Shown here: one piece after another, positions 1 to 5,880 of the stretch
Numbering within the stretch: the first letter of the stretch is position 1
How the letters are laid out: every line of letters starts with the position of its first letter
Notes under the pieces: generated by a model
The model's input: the letters and a program-made list of their open reading frames with translations, nothing else
The model's database searches: none
Told to the model about the DNA's origin: nothing
NCBI GenBank assembly: GCA_015654965.1
Contig: JAATGD010000173.1
Span: forward strand, 1-5,880
From: Hyphomicrobiales bacterium
GTDB lineage: Bacteria; Pseudomonadota; Alphaproteobacteria; Rhizobiales; Rhizobiaceae
DNA length: 5,880 bases
Reading direction: 5' to 3'
Program-made: the position numbers and the translations under genes

Positions 1-693
1 CTCAAGGCGCGCCATGCCGGCCAGAAAATCGCCCAGTGCCCAGGCCGGATTGACCGTACCGAAAGCACCGAAACTATGGCCGCCGGGGCCTTTGAAGGTC
101 ACGCGATAGCGGTGCGAACCAACGCCGCCCGTGACCAGACGCGCAGTTTCGCTGCCGTCGATGGAGAAAAAGGCGCCGATCTTCTCGCGATAATGGCTTT
201 TGGTGAACAGATACCGGATGCCGCGCAGGTCGCCGCGTCCTTCCTCGCCGACATCGCCAATGAAAAGAATGTCATTTTCTGTTTTGATGCCCGCCGCCTT
301 AATAGTGCGGATCATCGCAAGCAACACGGCCAGTCCGCGCGTGTCGTCACCCACACCGGGTGCAAAGAGTTTGGTGCCCTCGCGCCGCACTTTCACATCC
401 GTGCCGGCAGGAAAGACCGTATCCATATGCGCGGAAACAGCGACCAGCGTGCCGTTGCCGCTGCCACGCAGAAGACCCGTGACATTACCCTCTGCATCAA
501 TCTCGACATCCTCAAGCCCTTCGGCTTGCATCATCTTGCAATATTCGGCCGCACGGACCGCTTCGCCAAACGGTGGGGACGGGATTTCCGTCAGGTGGAT
601 GATTTCCTCGACAAACCGCTCATGGTCGGCCTTCATGAAGTCGCGTGCTTTTGCAAAAGCGGGACTTGCGACGATTTCGTCAATCGTTTTCAT
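1..693 (-). CDS. M20-family metallopeptidase, partial (N-terminal 231 residues; C-terminus beyond left edge)
   Basis: The frame is open from an ATG at 693 to the window edge, with no stop, so only the N-terminal part is present; family members are usually about 400 residues. The M20 co-catalytic zinc site is readable: SAHMD with H89 and D91, the bridging aspartate in GVGDD (probably D116), the pair E150-E151 in GDVGEEG (catalytic base plus metal ligand), and D179 in FSIDG. An aspartate at this last site resembles the peptidase T branch more than the glutamate of the carboxypeptidase G2 branch. The GPGGHSFG segment (202-209) matches the start of the lid/dimerisation domain. The last metal-binding histidine lies outside the window. 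No signal peptide is seen, so it is probably cytosolic. The family hydrolyses peptide or N-acyl amide bonds; the substrate here is unknown. An AAGGA ribosome site lies 6 nt before the ATG, and the serine hydrolase gene ends 51 nt upstream. Confidence 0.92.
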   Translation of the reverse strand, partial: MKTIDEIVASPAFAKARDFMKADHERFVEEIIHLTEIPSPPFGEAVRAAEYCKMMQAEGLEDVEIDAEGNVTGLLRGSGNGTLVAVSAHMDTVFPAGTDVKVRREGTKLFAPGVGDDTRGLAVLLAMIRTIKAAGIKTENDILFIGDVGEEGRGDLRGIRYLFTKSHYREKIGAFFSIDGSETARLVTGGVGSHRYRVTFKGPGGHSFGAFGTVNPAWALGDFLAGMARLE

Positions 694-696
694 GTT

Positions 697-704
697 CTTT
701 CCTT
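697..704 (-). promoter_or_regulatory. Ribosome binding site of the M20 peptidase gene
   Basis: On the minus strand this reads AAGGAAAG, with the AAGGA core ending 6 nt before the ATG at 693. No other in-frame ATG lies between this gene and the previous stop; the ATG at 709-707 is out of frame. This fixes the start. The rest of the 51-nt gap shows no hairpin or promoter-like element that I can support. Confidence 0.7.
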
Positions 705-744
705 GGCATTGACAATTTTCTTCCAGATACAGCGAAAACACAGC

Positions 745-1749
745 TCAATCCTGGGATGCTCTTGCCTCAAGAATTGCTTTGAGCAAACGCCCAAAACCAT
801 GCTTGCTGATGGCGCGGCCCTTGATATCGGTATCGACACGATGGATGACGACCATGTCGAGCGCGGGCATGACCAGACAATAATGCCCGCCTGCACCCTG
901 CGCGGCATAGCTGCCGCGTGGCGTCACGCAACCGGGCGCAAAGACGCCATCGCGTTCCAGCCACCACATATAGCCATAGGCACCGCGTGCACCGGCATGG
1001 GAATAGGGCATGACATTTTCCTCAGCCCAGCCCTTTGGCAAAATCTGTTTGTCCGACCACACGCCTTTTTGCAGGAACAATTGCCCGAAACGGGCAAGGT
1101 CGCGTGAAGACATGCGGAACGGATAGGCCTGATGCCGGCTTTCGGCAAAATTTTCGGTCCAGCCATCCGGCTTTTCACCGGCAAGCAAGAAATCTTCCAT
1201 ACCGACGGGACCTGCAATGCGTTCTGCAAAGGCTTGCGCCACGCTTTTGCCGGTCTTCTGCACGAAGATTGTGCCCAGCGCATTGAAATCCCAGTTGTTG
1301 TAGCACCAGAAGGTGCCCGGCGCATGGGAATGGCGCTTTTCCTTGATCATTTTCATCCATTGCGTCTCATAGCCCGCCGGATGATAAATGCCCGAACGCG
1401 CGGTCAGAAGATCATAGACCAGCGCATTTTTCTCGACCTCCGATAGGCCTTCATTGTCATCGATGCCGAGTTCGGCAAGCGTTGCATCGAGCGCAATCGT
1501 GCCTGATGCGACATCCTCGCCCATGAGGGCGGCAAGAAAGGATTTCCGCATCGAGTGGCAGAGATATTTATGCTCAATGTCACCCCAGCTATAGACGATC
1601 TTTCCCTGCTCAACGATCAGCAGGCAGTCGGTTTCCTGCGCTTCGCACAGTGTGGTGACCGTTTCGAGCTTGCCTGAGTTCCAGCCCAGAGAGGCGGGGT
1701 CCGCTGTTTGCCAGGATTTTGCGGGATTGGTGCGTGCGGCTTGCGTCAT
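745..1749 (-). CDS. Serine hydrolase, beta-lactamase (class C) superfamily, cytosolic
   Basis: The 334-residue product starts at ATG 1749. The signature of penicillin-recognising serine hydrolases is present: SMRK at 66-69 gives the nucleophile Ser66 and Lys69 (SxxK), and YNN at 150-152 gives the second motif (YxN). GAGGH at 285-289 sits where the third KTG/HxG box is expected but is not canonical. Other class-typical stretches are LLTARSGIYH (114-123), APGTFWCYNN (143-152) and GYMWWL (259-264). Nothing at the N-terminus resembles a signal peptide, so a true periplasmic beta-lactamase is unlikely. The superfamily also holds esterases, D-aminopeptidases and the 6-aminohexanoate-dimer hydrolase NylB, and an amide or ester hydrolase role fits the operon. 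The frame is open upstream to a TTG at 1824, but that start would overlap the preceding gene and cross the hairpin at 1780-1803, so the ATG is preferred. Confidence 0.9.
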   Translation of the reverse strand: MTQAARTNPAKSWQTADPASLGWNSGKLETVTTLCEAQETDCLLIVEQGKIVYSWGDIEHKYLCHSMRKSFLAALMGEDVASGTIALDATLAELGIDDNEGLSEVEKNALVYDLLTARSGIYHPAGYETQWMKMIKEKRHSHAPGTFWCYNNWDFNALGTIFVQKTGKSVAQAFAERIAGPVGMEDFLLAGEKPDGWTENFAESRHQAYPFRMSSRDLARFGQLFLQKGVWSDKQILPKGWAEENVMPYSHAGARGAYGYMWWLERDGVFAPGCVTPRGSYAAQGAGGHYCLVMPALDMVVIHRVDTDIKGRAISKHGFGRLLKAILEARASQD

Positions 1750-1756
1750 AGGTGCG

Positions 1757-1762
1757 TCTTTC
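1757..1762 (-). promoter_or_regulatory. Weak ribosome binding site of the serine hydrolase gene
   Basis: The minus strand reads GAAAGA, 7 nt before the ATG at 1749. It matches the Shine-Dalgarno consensus less well than the sites of the neighbouring genes, so this start is less certain than theirs. The site lies just outside the upstream hairpin. Confidence 0.45.
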
Positions 1763-1779
1763 AACTGATAATATGAAAG

Positions 1780-1803
1780 GGCGGCCTGTGAAGGCAGGCC
1801 GCC
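1780..1803 (-). terminator. Intercistronic hairpin, possible attenuator, partial terminator or mRNA-stabilising stem
   Basis: A perfect 9-bp inverted repeat, GGCGGCCTG and CAGGCCGCC on the transcribed strand, flanks a 6-nt loop. It begins 7 nt after the TGA of the binding-protein gene and ends 30 nt before the ATG of the serine hydrolase gene. The bases that follow are CTTTCATATTAT, which are T-rich but not a clean T run, so full rho-independent termination is doubtful. In transporter operons such a stem after the binding-protein gene often protects the upstream message or lowers downstream transcription, leaving the binding protein more abundant. Stem and position are seen; the function is inferred. 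Confidence 0.5.
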
Positions 1804-1810
1804 TGTGATT

Positions 1811-3412
1811 TCATTTCGTGACAAAAGAGTAGTAGGTACGGAAACCGTTCCACGTCCAGTTTTTCACGGATGTCAGCATGGCCGCATTGTCCATAGTCTG
1901 CATGATATAGGCCATTGGGCCGCGTTCCATCATCTCGCGCTGCATGGCGTGATACATTTGCGTGCGTTTTGCGGGATCGCGCTCGAAGAGAGCGGCCTCG
2001 ACAGCTTCATTGTCTTTTTCATTGAAGTAGGACGATCGCCAGCTTGGATATTGCGTCATCTTGGCTTCAAGCGCATTGTCGGGATTGGCGACGAAACGCG
2101 ATGCCATGCCATGCGCATCCGGCACCGAGGTTTTATAGCCAAGCAACGCGCCCTGAAAATCACGCGCACGGGTTTTGGCAAAAAGCTGCGCATTGGACAT
2201 GCGTTCGACCTTGATCGTCACGCCTGCCTTTGATGCGGCTTCCTGTATTGTCTGCACGATCGGATCGGCATAAGGGTGCGAACCGATGATCATGGTAAAA
2301 CTCAGGCCATCGGGATAACCGGCTTCGGCAAGAATGGCCTTGGCCTTTTCCGGGTCGGCCTTGAAGGGCTGTCCTTCCTTCTCATCGAGCGCCCCGAAAG
2401 CACCGAGCTGGACAAAACTTGCGCGCGGCACGCCGATGCCCTGCATGACGCTGGTCGCCAGCCCCTGATAATCGATGAGATAGCGCATGGCGAGGCGCAC
2501 CTTCTCATTGGCGAAAATCGGATCGCTCAGATTCATACCCATATAGAAAAGCGATGGCTTTAAGGCACTGGAAATCTGGATATTGTCCTTGGCCTTGATC
2601 TCACGCAGATCGTCCGGGTTGAGGTTGCGCGCAATGTCGATATCGCCATTCTCCAGCATCAGGCGCTGGGTGCCGGGTTCGGCAACATGGCGGATCATGA
2701 TGCGCTTAAGGCCGGGCTTGAAGGGGCCTGTGTAATTTTCATTGGCTTCGAGGATGACCGCTTCGCTCTGATTCCAGCGCACCATAGAATAAGGTCCGAC
2801 ACAGGCGACATTTGAGGTCAGCCAGCCATTGCCCAGATCATCGCCATTGGCGTGTGATTCCACCACCTTGCGATTGAGCATTACCGCGACGCGATTGGCG
2901 GCAATCGATCCCATGATCAGATTGACCGGATAGGGCTTGTCGAGTTTCAGCACGACAGTTTTATCGTCGGGAGCAGTGATTGACTGGGCCATGTTCTCCT
3001 TGCTGAAACCATATTCGGTCAGGGTTGCCGCATTACCGAAACCTTTGGACAACACGCGCTGCATCGACCAGACCAGATCGCCGGCCGTGCCTGCCGTTCC
3101 ATCCGGGAAAACAATATTATCGGCGAGATGGAAAGTGATGGTCAGGCCGTCCTGCGAGACATCCCAGCTTTTCGCCAGAGCGGGGATGAAATTCGCTTCG
3201 TCCTTCGGGTCGAAACTGACCAGCGCATCGCAGGTGTTCATCAGAATTTCGTCTGTGACAACTTCGGCAACCTGCGCGGGATCGAAGGTCGAAATCGCAT
3301 CGATATTATAGGCCATCACAAAGGCATTTTGTGGTGTGGCGGCGAAGGCGGGCAGGGCTGCAACGCAGCCTGCTGCAAGCATCGCCGTTCTGATGTGGGT
3401 TATAAGTTTCAT
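1811..3412 (-). CDS. ABC transporter substrate-binding protein, family 5 (peptide/oligopeptide type)
   Basis: The 533-residue product is a periplasmic solute-binding protein of the SBP_bac_5 (DppA/OppA) family, of typical length. It begins with a Sec signal peptide: charged start (MKLITHIR), hydrophobic core to about residue 22, and an AFA|A type cleavage site near residue 24. Family landmarks in order are STFDPAQ (41-47), LTITFHLADNIVFPDG (90-105), ENYTGPFKPGLKRI (225-238), NGDIDIA (255-261), ANEKVRLAMRYLIDYQGL (301-318, the family hallmark), and ADPEKAKAILAEAGYPDG (352-369). Two cysteines, C61 and C204, would remain in the mature protein and might form a disulfide. It would deliver its ligand to an inner-membrane permease, but no permease or ATPase gene lies in the window. 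The ligand is unknown: the stretch at 425-436 (GYKTSVPDAHGM), where DppA/OppA carry the aspartate that holds the peptide amino end, seems to lack it. The start is supported by AGAGAGG 7 nt upstream. Confidence 0.95.
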   Translation of the reverse strand: MKLITHIRTAMLAAGCVAALPAFAATPQNAFVMAYNIDAISTFDPAQVAEVVTDEILMNTCDALVSFDPKDEANFIPALAKSWDVSQDGLTITFHLADNIVFPDGTAGTAGDLVWSMQRVLSKGFGNAATLTEYGFSKENMAQSITAPDDKTVVLKLDKPYPVNLIMGSIAANRVAVMLNRKVVESHANGDDLGNGWLTSNVACVGPYSMVRWNQSEAVILEANENYTGPFKPGLKRIMIRHVAEPGTQRLMLENGDIDIARNLNPDDLREIKAKDNIQISSALKPSLFYMGMNLSDPIFANEKVRLAMRYLIDYQGLATSVMQGIGVPRASFVQLGAFGALDEKEGQPFKADPEKAKAILAEAGYPDGLSFTMIIGSHPYADPIVQTIQEAASKAGVTIKVERMSNAQLFAKTRARDFQGALLGYKTSVPDAHGMASRFVANPDNALEAKMTQYPSWRSSYFNEKDNEAVEAALFERDPAKRTQMYHAMQREMMERGPMAYIMQTMDNAAMLTSVKNWTWNGFRTYYSFVTK

Positions 3413-3419
3413 ATCCGTA

Positions 3420-3426
3420 CCTCTCT
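3420..3426 (-). promoter_or_regulatory. Ribosome binding site of the substrate-binding protein gene
   Basis: The minus strand reads AGAGAGG, 7 nt before the ATG at 3412. It fixes the start and places a complete signal peptide at the N-terminus. Only 27 nt separate this gene from the upstream peptidase stop, which leaves little room for its own promoter. Confidence 0.7.
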
Positions 3427-3439
3427 GTTTGTTCCAACG

Positions 3440-5230
3440 TCACAGGGTTGTGACAAGCCAATCGGCAATCGTGGCAAAAGCCTTTGTTTTGTTTGATATG
3501 CGGGAAAAGCCGTGTCCTTCATGCTCAATGCGCAGCATGGCTGTTTTCGCGCCAAAACCACGCAGGCGGGAAAATGCCTGTTCGCCCTGCTCGATCGGCA
3601 CGCGGGGATCGTCGGTGCAATGCACGATCAGAAGCGGCGCGCGGATACGGTCGAGACGGTGAACGGGAGAGATTTGTCTGAGCAGCTTTTCGTCCTTGTC
3701 AGGATCGCCATATTCGGCGGAGCGCAAGGCCCGACGCCATGGTCCTGTGGTTTCCATCAGCGTGGCGAAATTGGAAATGCCGTAAATATCCACTCCCGTG
3801 CGCCAGAGTTCGGGCGCCTCGGTCATGGCGGCCAAAACCATGAAACCGCCATAGGACTGCCCCATGATGCCAAGGCGGCTGCCATCGATCTCGGGCCATT
3901 GCGCGACGCTGCGTGCGAGGGCCAATAAATCCTCGACCGCATCCATCCGCCGCTCCACATCGTCGGCCTCGTGAAAATCGCGGCCATAGCCCGTCGAACC
4001 ACGGACATTGGGCGCGATCACCATGATGCCGCGTGACAGGTAATGATGCAGGTCGGCACGGAAATTCGGCTGCCATTGCGATTCCGGGCCGCCATGGATG
4101 AGAAACAGCACCGGCCAGCCGTTTTCGGGGCGCGGCCCTTGCGGCGGATAGACGAAATAGGGGATTTGCGTGCCATCGAAACTTGCAAAGCGATGGCATT
4201 GAGGCGTTGCGAGAGTGCGCAGATCGACTTTTCCCGCAACGGGGCCGATTGCTTCACAAAATGCCTGCTCGTTGAGATGATAGGCCCAGACGCCAGCCGG
4301 ACGGGTCGGCCCTTCCAGCGTCATCAACAGTATCTCATCCGTTGAAAAACGCAGCGAACTTGCCATGCCGGAAAAGGGCAGTTCGACATTTTCCGAAGAC
4401 GAGCCGTTGAGATCGCATATGCGCAGGGAGGAAAACCCGTCCCTGTTGATAAGCAGAGCCACCTTGTCCTGCTCCGGCGTTAGAGCAAAAGCATCGATAT
4501 CGTGCCCGGCTTGCGAGAAAAGAAGCGTCATCTCGCCTGTTGCGAAATTCAGGTGATAAAGCGCCTGAAAGCCGCTATCCTGATCGCAGAGCAGGAATGC
4601 GCCGTCTCCGGTCTTGTCGGTTTTGAGCGAAGGATAGCTGACCCGACCTTCATGCGGCACAAGCGGGGCGAGTGTTCCCTCTGCAAGATCAAGGCGAACC
4701 AATTGCTGATCGGCCGTCCCGTTTTGCGCCACCCGCAGGATCAGCGCGGCCCCATCCGTTGTCCAAGCGAGCACTTCCTGAAAACGGTCCCCTTGTGAAA
4801 CGCGCCTTGCCGCGCCACTTTGCACGTGCATGACCATGATATCCATCGCATAGGGATCGCGGTCATTGGCGACATAGGCGATATGGGTGCCATCGGGCGA
4901 CCATGCGCCCCAGATATGGGCGACATGCGGCGCATCGGTCAGTGCTTTTGGTTCGCCATCCTCTTTCCAAAGCCAGAACTGGTATCGCTCATCCATGCCC
5001 ACATCGGTGGTGAACAGGATATCGTGTCCCGTGGGGGAAAAGGCCAGTTGCACGACGCGTTCCGGCAGGTCCGTGACCTGACGCAGGTTGTTGCCGCCCG
5101 CATCGCACAACCATATTTGTGGCAGGCCCGAGCGGTTGGAAATACAGGCCCAGATCGCTTTGTCAGGCGACACGGCGGCAATCCGTGTTTCGCGCAGATC
5201 AATCAGGTCCTCAACGGGGATGACCGGCAT
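3440..5230 (-). CDS. S9-family (prolyl oligopeptidase-like) serine peptidase
   Basis: The 596-residue product has the two-part build of S9 peptidases. Residues about 10-330 form a beta-propeller with TolB/PD40-like blades, seen as repeats such as AFSPTGHDILFTT (63-75), AWSPDGTHIAYVAN (109-122) and AWTTDGAALIL (155-165). Residues about 345-596 form an alpha/beta-hydrolase domain with HGGP (379-382), RGSTGYG (410-416), the nucleophile Ser459 in GQSYGG, Asp541 in TDDPRVP and His573 in EGHGF. Cys538 stands where many relatives have glycine (HCTDD instead of HGTxD). The triad is complete, so it should be active, probably on short peptides or acylated amino acids since the propeller excludes large proteins. 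No signal peptide is seen, so it is probably cytosolic. The ATG at 5230 overlaps the upstream stop (TGATG) and follows GGAGG by 7 nt. A longer reading from 5338 would run 108 nt into the upstream gene and adds no S9-like sequence. Confidence 0.95.
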   Translation of the reverse strand: MPVIPVEDLIDLRETRIAAVSPDKAIWACISNRSGLPQIWLCDAGGNNLRQVTDLPERVVQLAFSPTGHDILFTTDVGMDERYQFWLWKEDGEPKALTDAPHVAHIWGAWSPDGTHIAYVANDRDPYAMDIMVMHVQSGAARRVSQGDRFQEVLAWTTDGAALILRVAQNGTADQQLVRLDLAEGTLAPLVPHEGRVSYPSLKTDKTGDGAFLLCDQDSGFQALYHLNFATGEMTLLFSQAGHDIDAFALTPEQDKVALLINRDGFSSLRICDLNGSSSENVELPFSGMASSLRFSTDEILLMTLEGPTRPAGVWAYHLNEQAFCEAIGPVAGKVDLRTLATPQCHRFASFDGTQIPYFVYPPQGPRPENGWPVLFLIHGGPESQWQPNFRADLHHYLSRGIMVIAPNVRGSTGYGRDFHEADDVERRMDAVEDLLALARSVAQWPEIDGSRLGIMGQSYGGFMVLAAMTEAPELWRTGVDIYGISNFATLMETTGPWRRALRSAEYGDPDKDEKLLRQISPVHRLDRIRAPLLIVHCTDDPRVPIEQGEQAFSRLRGFGAKTAMLRIEHEGHGFSRISNKTKAFATIADWLVTTL

Positions 5231-5880
5231 CAGGCCGCCTCCGCTATCACGCGCCCGATCAGCGTGAGGTCCGCCAAATCGTCCATGGCAAGCAATTGAT
5301 CGTAAATCGCTTCCGCATCGGGGCGACCACCGAGGCAATCGATGAATTTCGTCCGCTTGGCTTCTTCTGAAAGAGGTGCTTCGATGGTGCCGCGCGCATA
5401 GGCGCGTTGCGCGCGCAAGACTTGGCCGTTCTTCATTGTCACGATGGCCTTGTGCGCGGGTTTCTTGCTGGCGCGTTCTTCGGCCTCGGGCATTACGGAC
5501 ATGGTGATTTTCGGGAAAAGCGCGCGCATTCGTGCATCTTTCACAGCTTCGGGTGTGAAATCCTCAAGCCTGAGCACATCCTGATAAAGCGCGCGCGCAA
5601 CGCAATATTGCATGGAGAAACGCGCCTCCATCTCATCCTGTGGGTCGGGATAAGCGAGATTGCGGAAATTGGCGAGGCCAACGATCAGCTCGATCCGTTC
5701 TATATCATCCGGCCCAAAACCATGTTCATGGCGCAGATCATGGATCATATCGATCGCATTATGGGTCGAACCGCAGCAGGGGTGCAGTTTTGGTGACAGG
5801 CCCTCGACCGCAATCACATGCGGGGCGTCGAGCGCGGGAAGGGTCCAATGTGCCGGTTCATCGCCCGAAAACAAGGTGCC
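5230..5880 (-). CDS. MmgE/PrpD-family protein, partial (C-terminal 216 residues; N-terminus beyond right edge)
   Basis: The frame is open from the right edge to a TGA at 5232-5230, giving the C-terminal half of a protein that is usually about 450 residues. Numbering from the first visible residue, the family landmarks are KLHPCCGSTHNAID (31-44), the best-known conserved block of MmgE/PrpD proteins, and EARFSMQYCVARAL (85-98), matching the family's 'KFS..Y.VA.AL' stretch. The family includes 2-methylcitrate dehydratase (PrpD), cis-aconitate decarboxylase and iminodisuccinate epimerase, so the reaction cannot be named from sequence alone. No other methylcitrate-cycle gene is visible, and a peptidase and a peptide-type transporter component follow, which argues against a housekeeping PrpD. 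An action on a carboxylic acid linked to the imported compound is an inference. No membrane segment is seen in the visible part, so it is probably cytosolic. The stop overlaps the next start by one base. Confidence 0.9.
   Translation of the reverse strand, partial: GTLFSGDEPAHWTLPALDAPHVIAVEGLSPKLHPCCGSTHNAIDMIHDLRHEHGFGPDDIERIELIVGLANFRNLAYPDPQDEMEARFSMQYCVARALYQDVLRLEDFTPEAVKDARMRALFPKITMSVMPEAEERASKKPAHKAIVTMKNGQVLRAQRAYARGTIEAPLSEEAKRTKFIDCLGGRPDAEAIYDQLLAMDDLADLTLIGRVIAEAA
5238..5242 (-). promoter_or_regulatory. Ribosome binding site of the S9 peptidase gene, inside the upstream gene
   Basis: The minus strand reads GGAGG, 7 nt before the ATG at 5230. It lies within the last codons of the MmgE/PrpD gene. 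It decides the start at 5230 over the in-frame alternative at 5338. Together with the TGATG junction it points to coupled translation of the two genes. Confidence 0.8.

Noticed and set aside
76..1107. A 343-codon plus-strand open frame antisense to the M20 and serine hydrolase genes
   Set aside because: It is codon-aligned with the minus-strand genes, so it can be broken only where they use TTA, CTA or TCA, which are rare codons here. It has no recognisable protein motif, runs across the end of one gene and the start of another, and the opposite strand carries clear catalytic motifs.
1750..1824. N-terminal extension of the serine hydrolase from a TTG at 1824
   Set aside because: It overlaps the end of the binding-protein gene, crosses the 9-bp hairpin, and adds 25 residues with no export signal or family similarity.
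1805..2233. Plus-strand open frames opposite the substrate-binding protein gene (also 2276-2563, 2937-3311 and 3128-3496)
   Set aside because: They lie wholly or mostly inside a well-supported family-5 binding-protein gene and show no domain motifs of their own.
3353..3388. Lipoprotein signal (LAAGC, Cys16) in the binding protein
   Set aside because: The residue three before the cysteine is Ala rather than Leu/Val/Ile, the hydrophobic stretch continues past the cysteine, and a good AFA|A cleavage site follows at about residue 24.
4820..5299. A 159-codon plus-strand open frame opposite the S9 peptidase propeller
   Set aside because: The Met/His/Gly/Ile-rich product is the expected mirror of the blade repeats on the other strand, and it spans the junction of two real genes.
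5231..5338. N-terminal extension of the S9 peptidase by 36 residues
   Set aside because: It would overlap the MmgE/PrpD gene by 108 nt, resembles out-of-frame sequence, and lacks the strong GGAGG site that precedes the ATG at 5230.
5407..5418. Perfect 12-bp palindrome ttgcgcgcgcaa
   Set aside because: It lies inside the MmgE/PrpD coding region in an Ala/Arg-rich stretch where GCG/CGC codons readily create such palindromes. No second copy or regulatory context was seen.

Overview
The window is one uninterrupted minus-strand gene block from a high-GC proteobacterium. Base composition, codon use, start-site style and the look of the proteins fit an alphaproteobacterium of the Brucella/Ochrobactrum type; this is a judgement from general familiarity, not a database match. 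No RNA gene, insertion sequence, CRISPR array or integration site is visible, and no plus-strand gene is supported.

Read in the direction of transcription (from high to low coordinates), the layout is: (1) the C-terminal half of an MmgE/PrpD-family protein, running off the right edge (5880-5230); (2) an S9-family prolyl-oligopeptidase-like serine peptidase (5230-3440), joined to gene 1 by a TGATG stop/start overlap; (3) a secreted family-5 (Opp/Dpp type) ABC transporter substrate-binding protein (3412-1811); (4) a cytosolic serine hydrolase with the beta-lactamase/class C fold motifs (1749-745), preceded by a GC-rich hairpin; (5) the N-terminal part of an M20-family metallopeptidase, running off the left edge (693-1). 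The gaps between genes are -1, 27, 61 and 51 nt, so the five genes probably form one transcription unit. Its promoter would lie to the right of the window.

Together they look like an uptake-and-breakdown module. The binding protein captures a peptide-like or amide-containing compound in the periplasm. Permease and ATPase genes are not in the window; they may lie beyond either edge. Up to three mechanistically different cytosolic hydrolases would then cleave the compound, and the MmgE/PrpD protein may act on a carboxylic-acid intermediate. The substrate is unknown. The binding protein seems to lack the acidic residue that classical Dpp/Opp proteins use to hold a peptide's free amino end, which hints at a non-standard ligand. 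All families here are known; what may be new is the combination.
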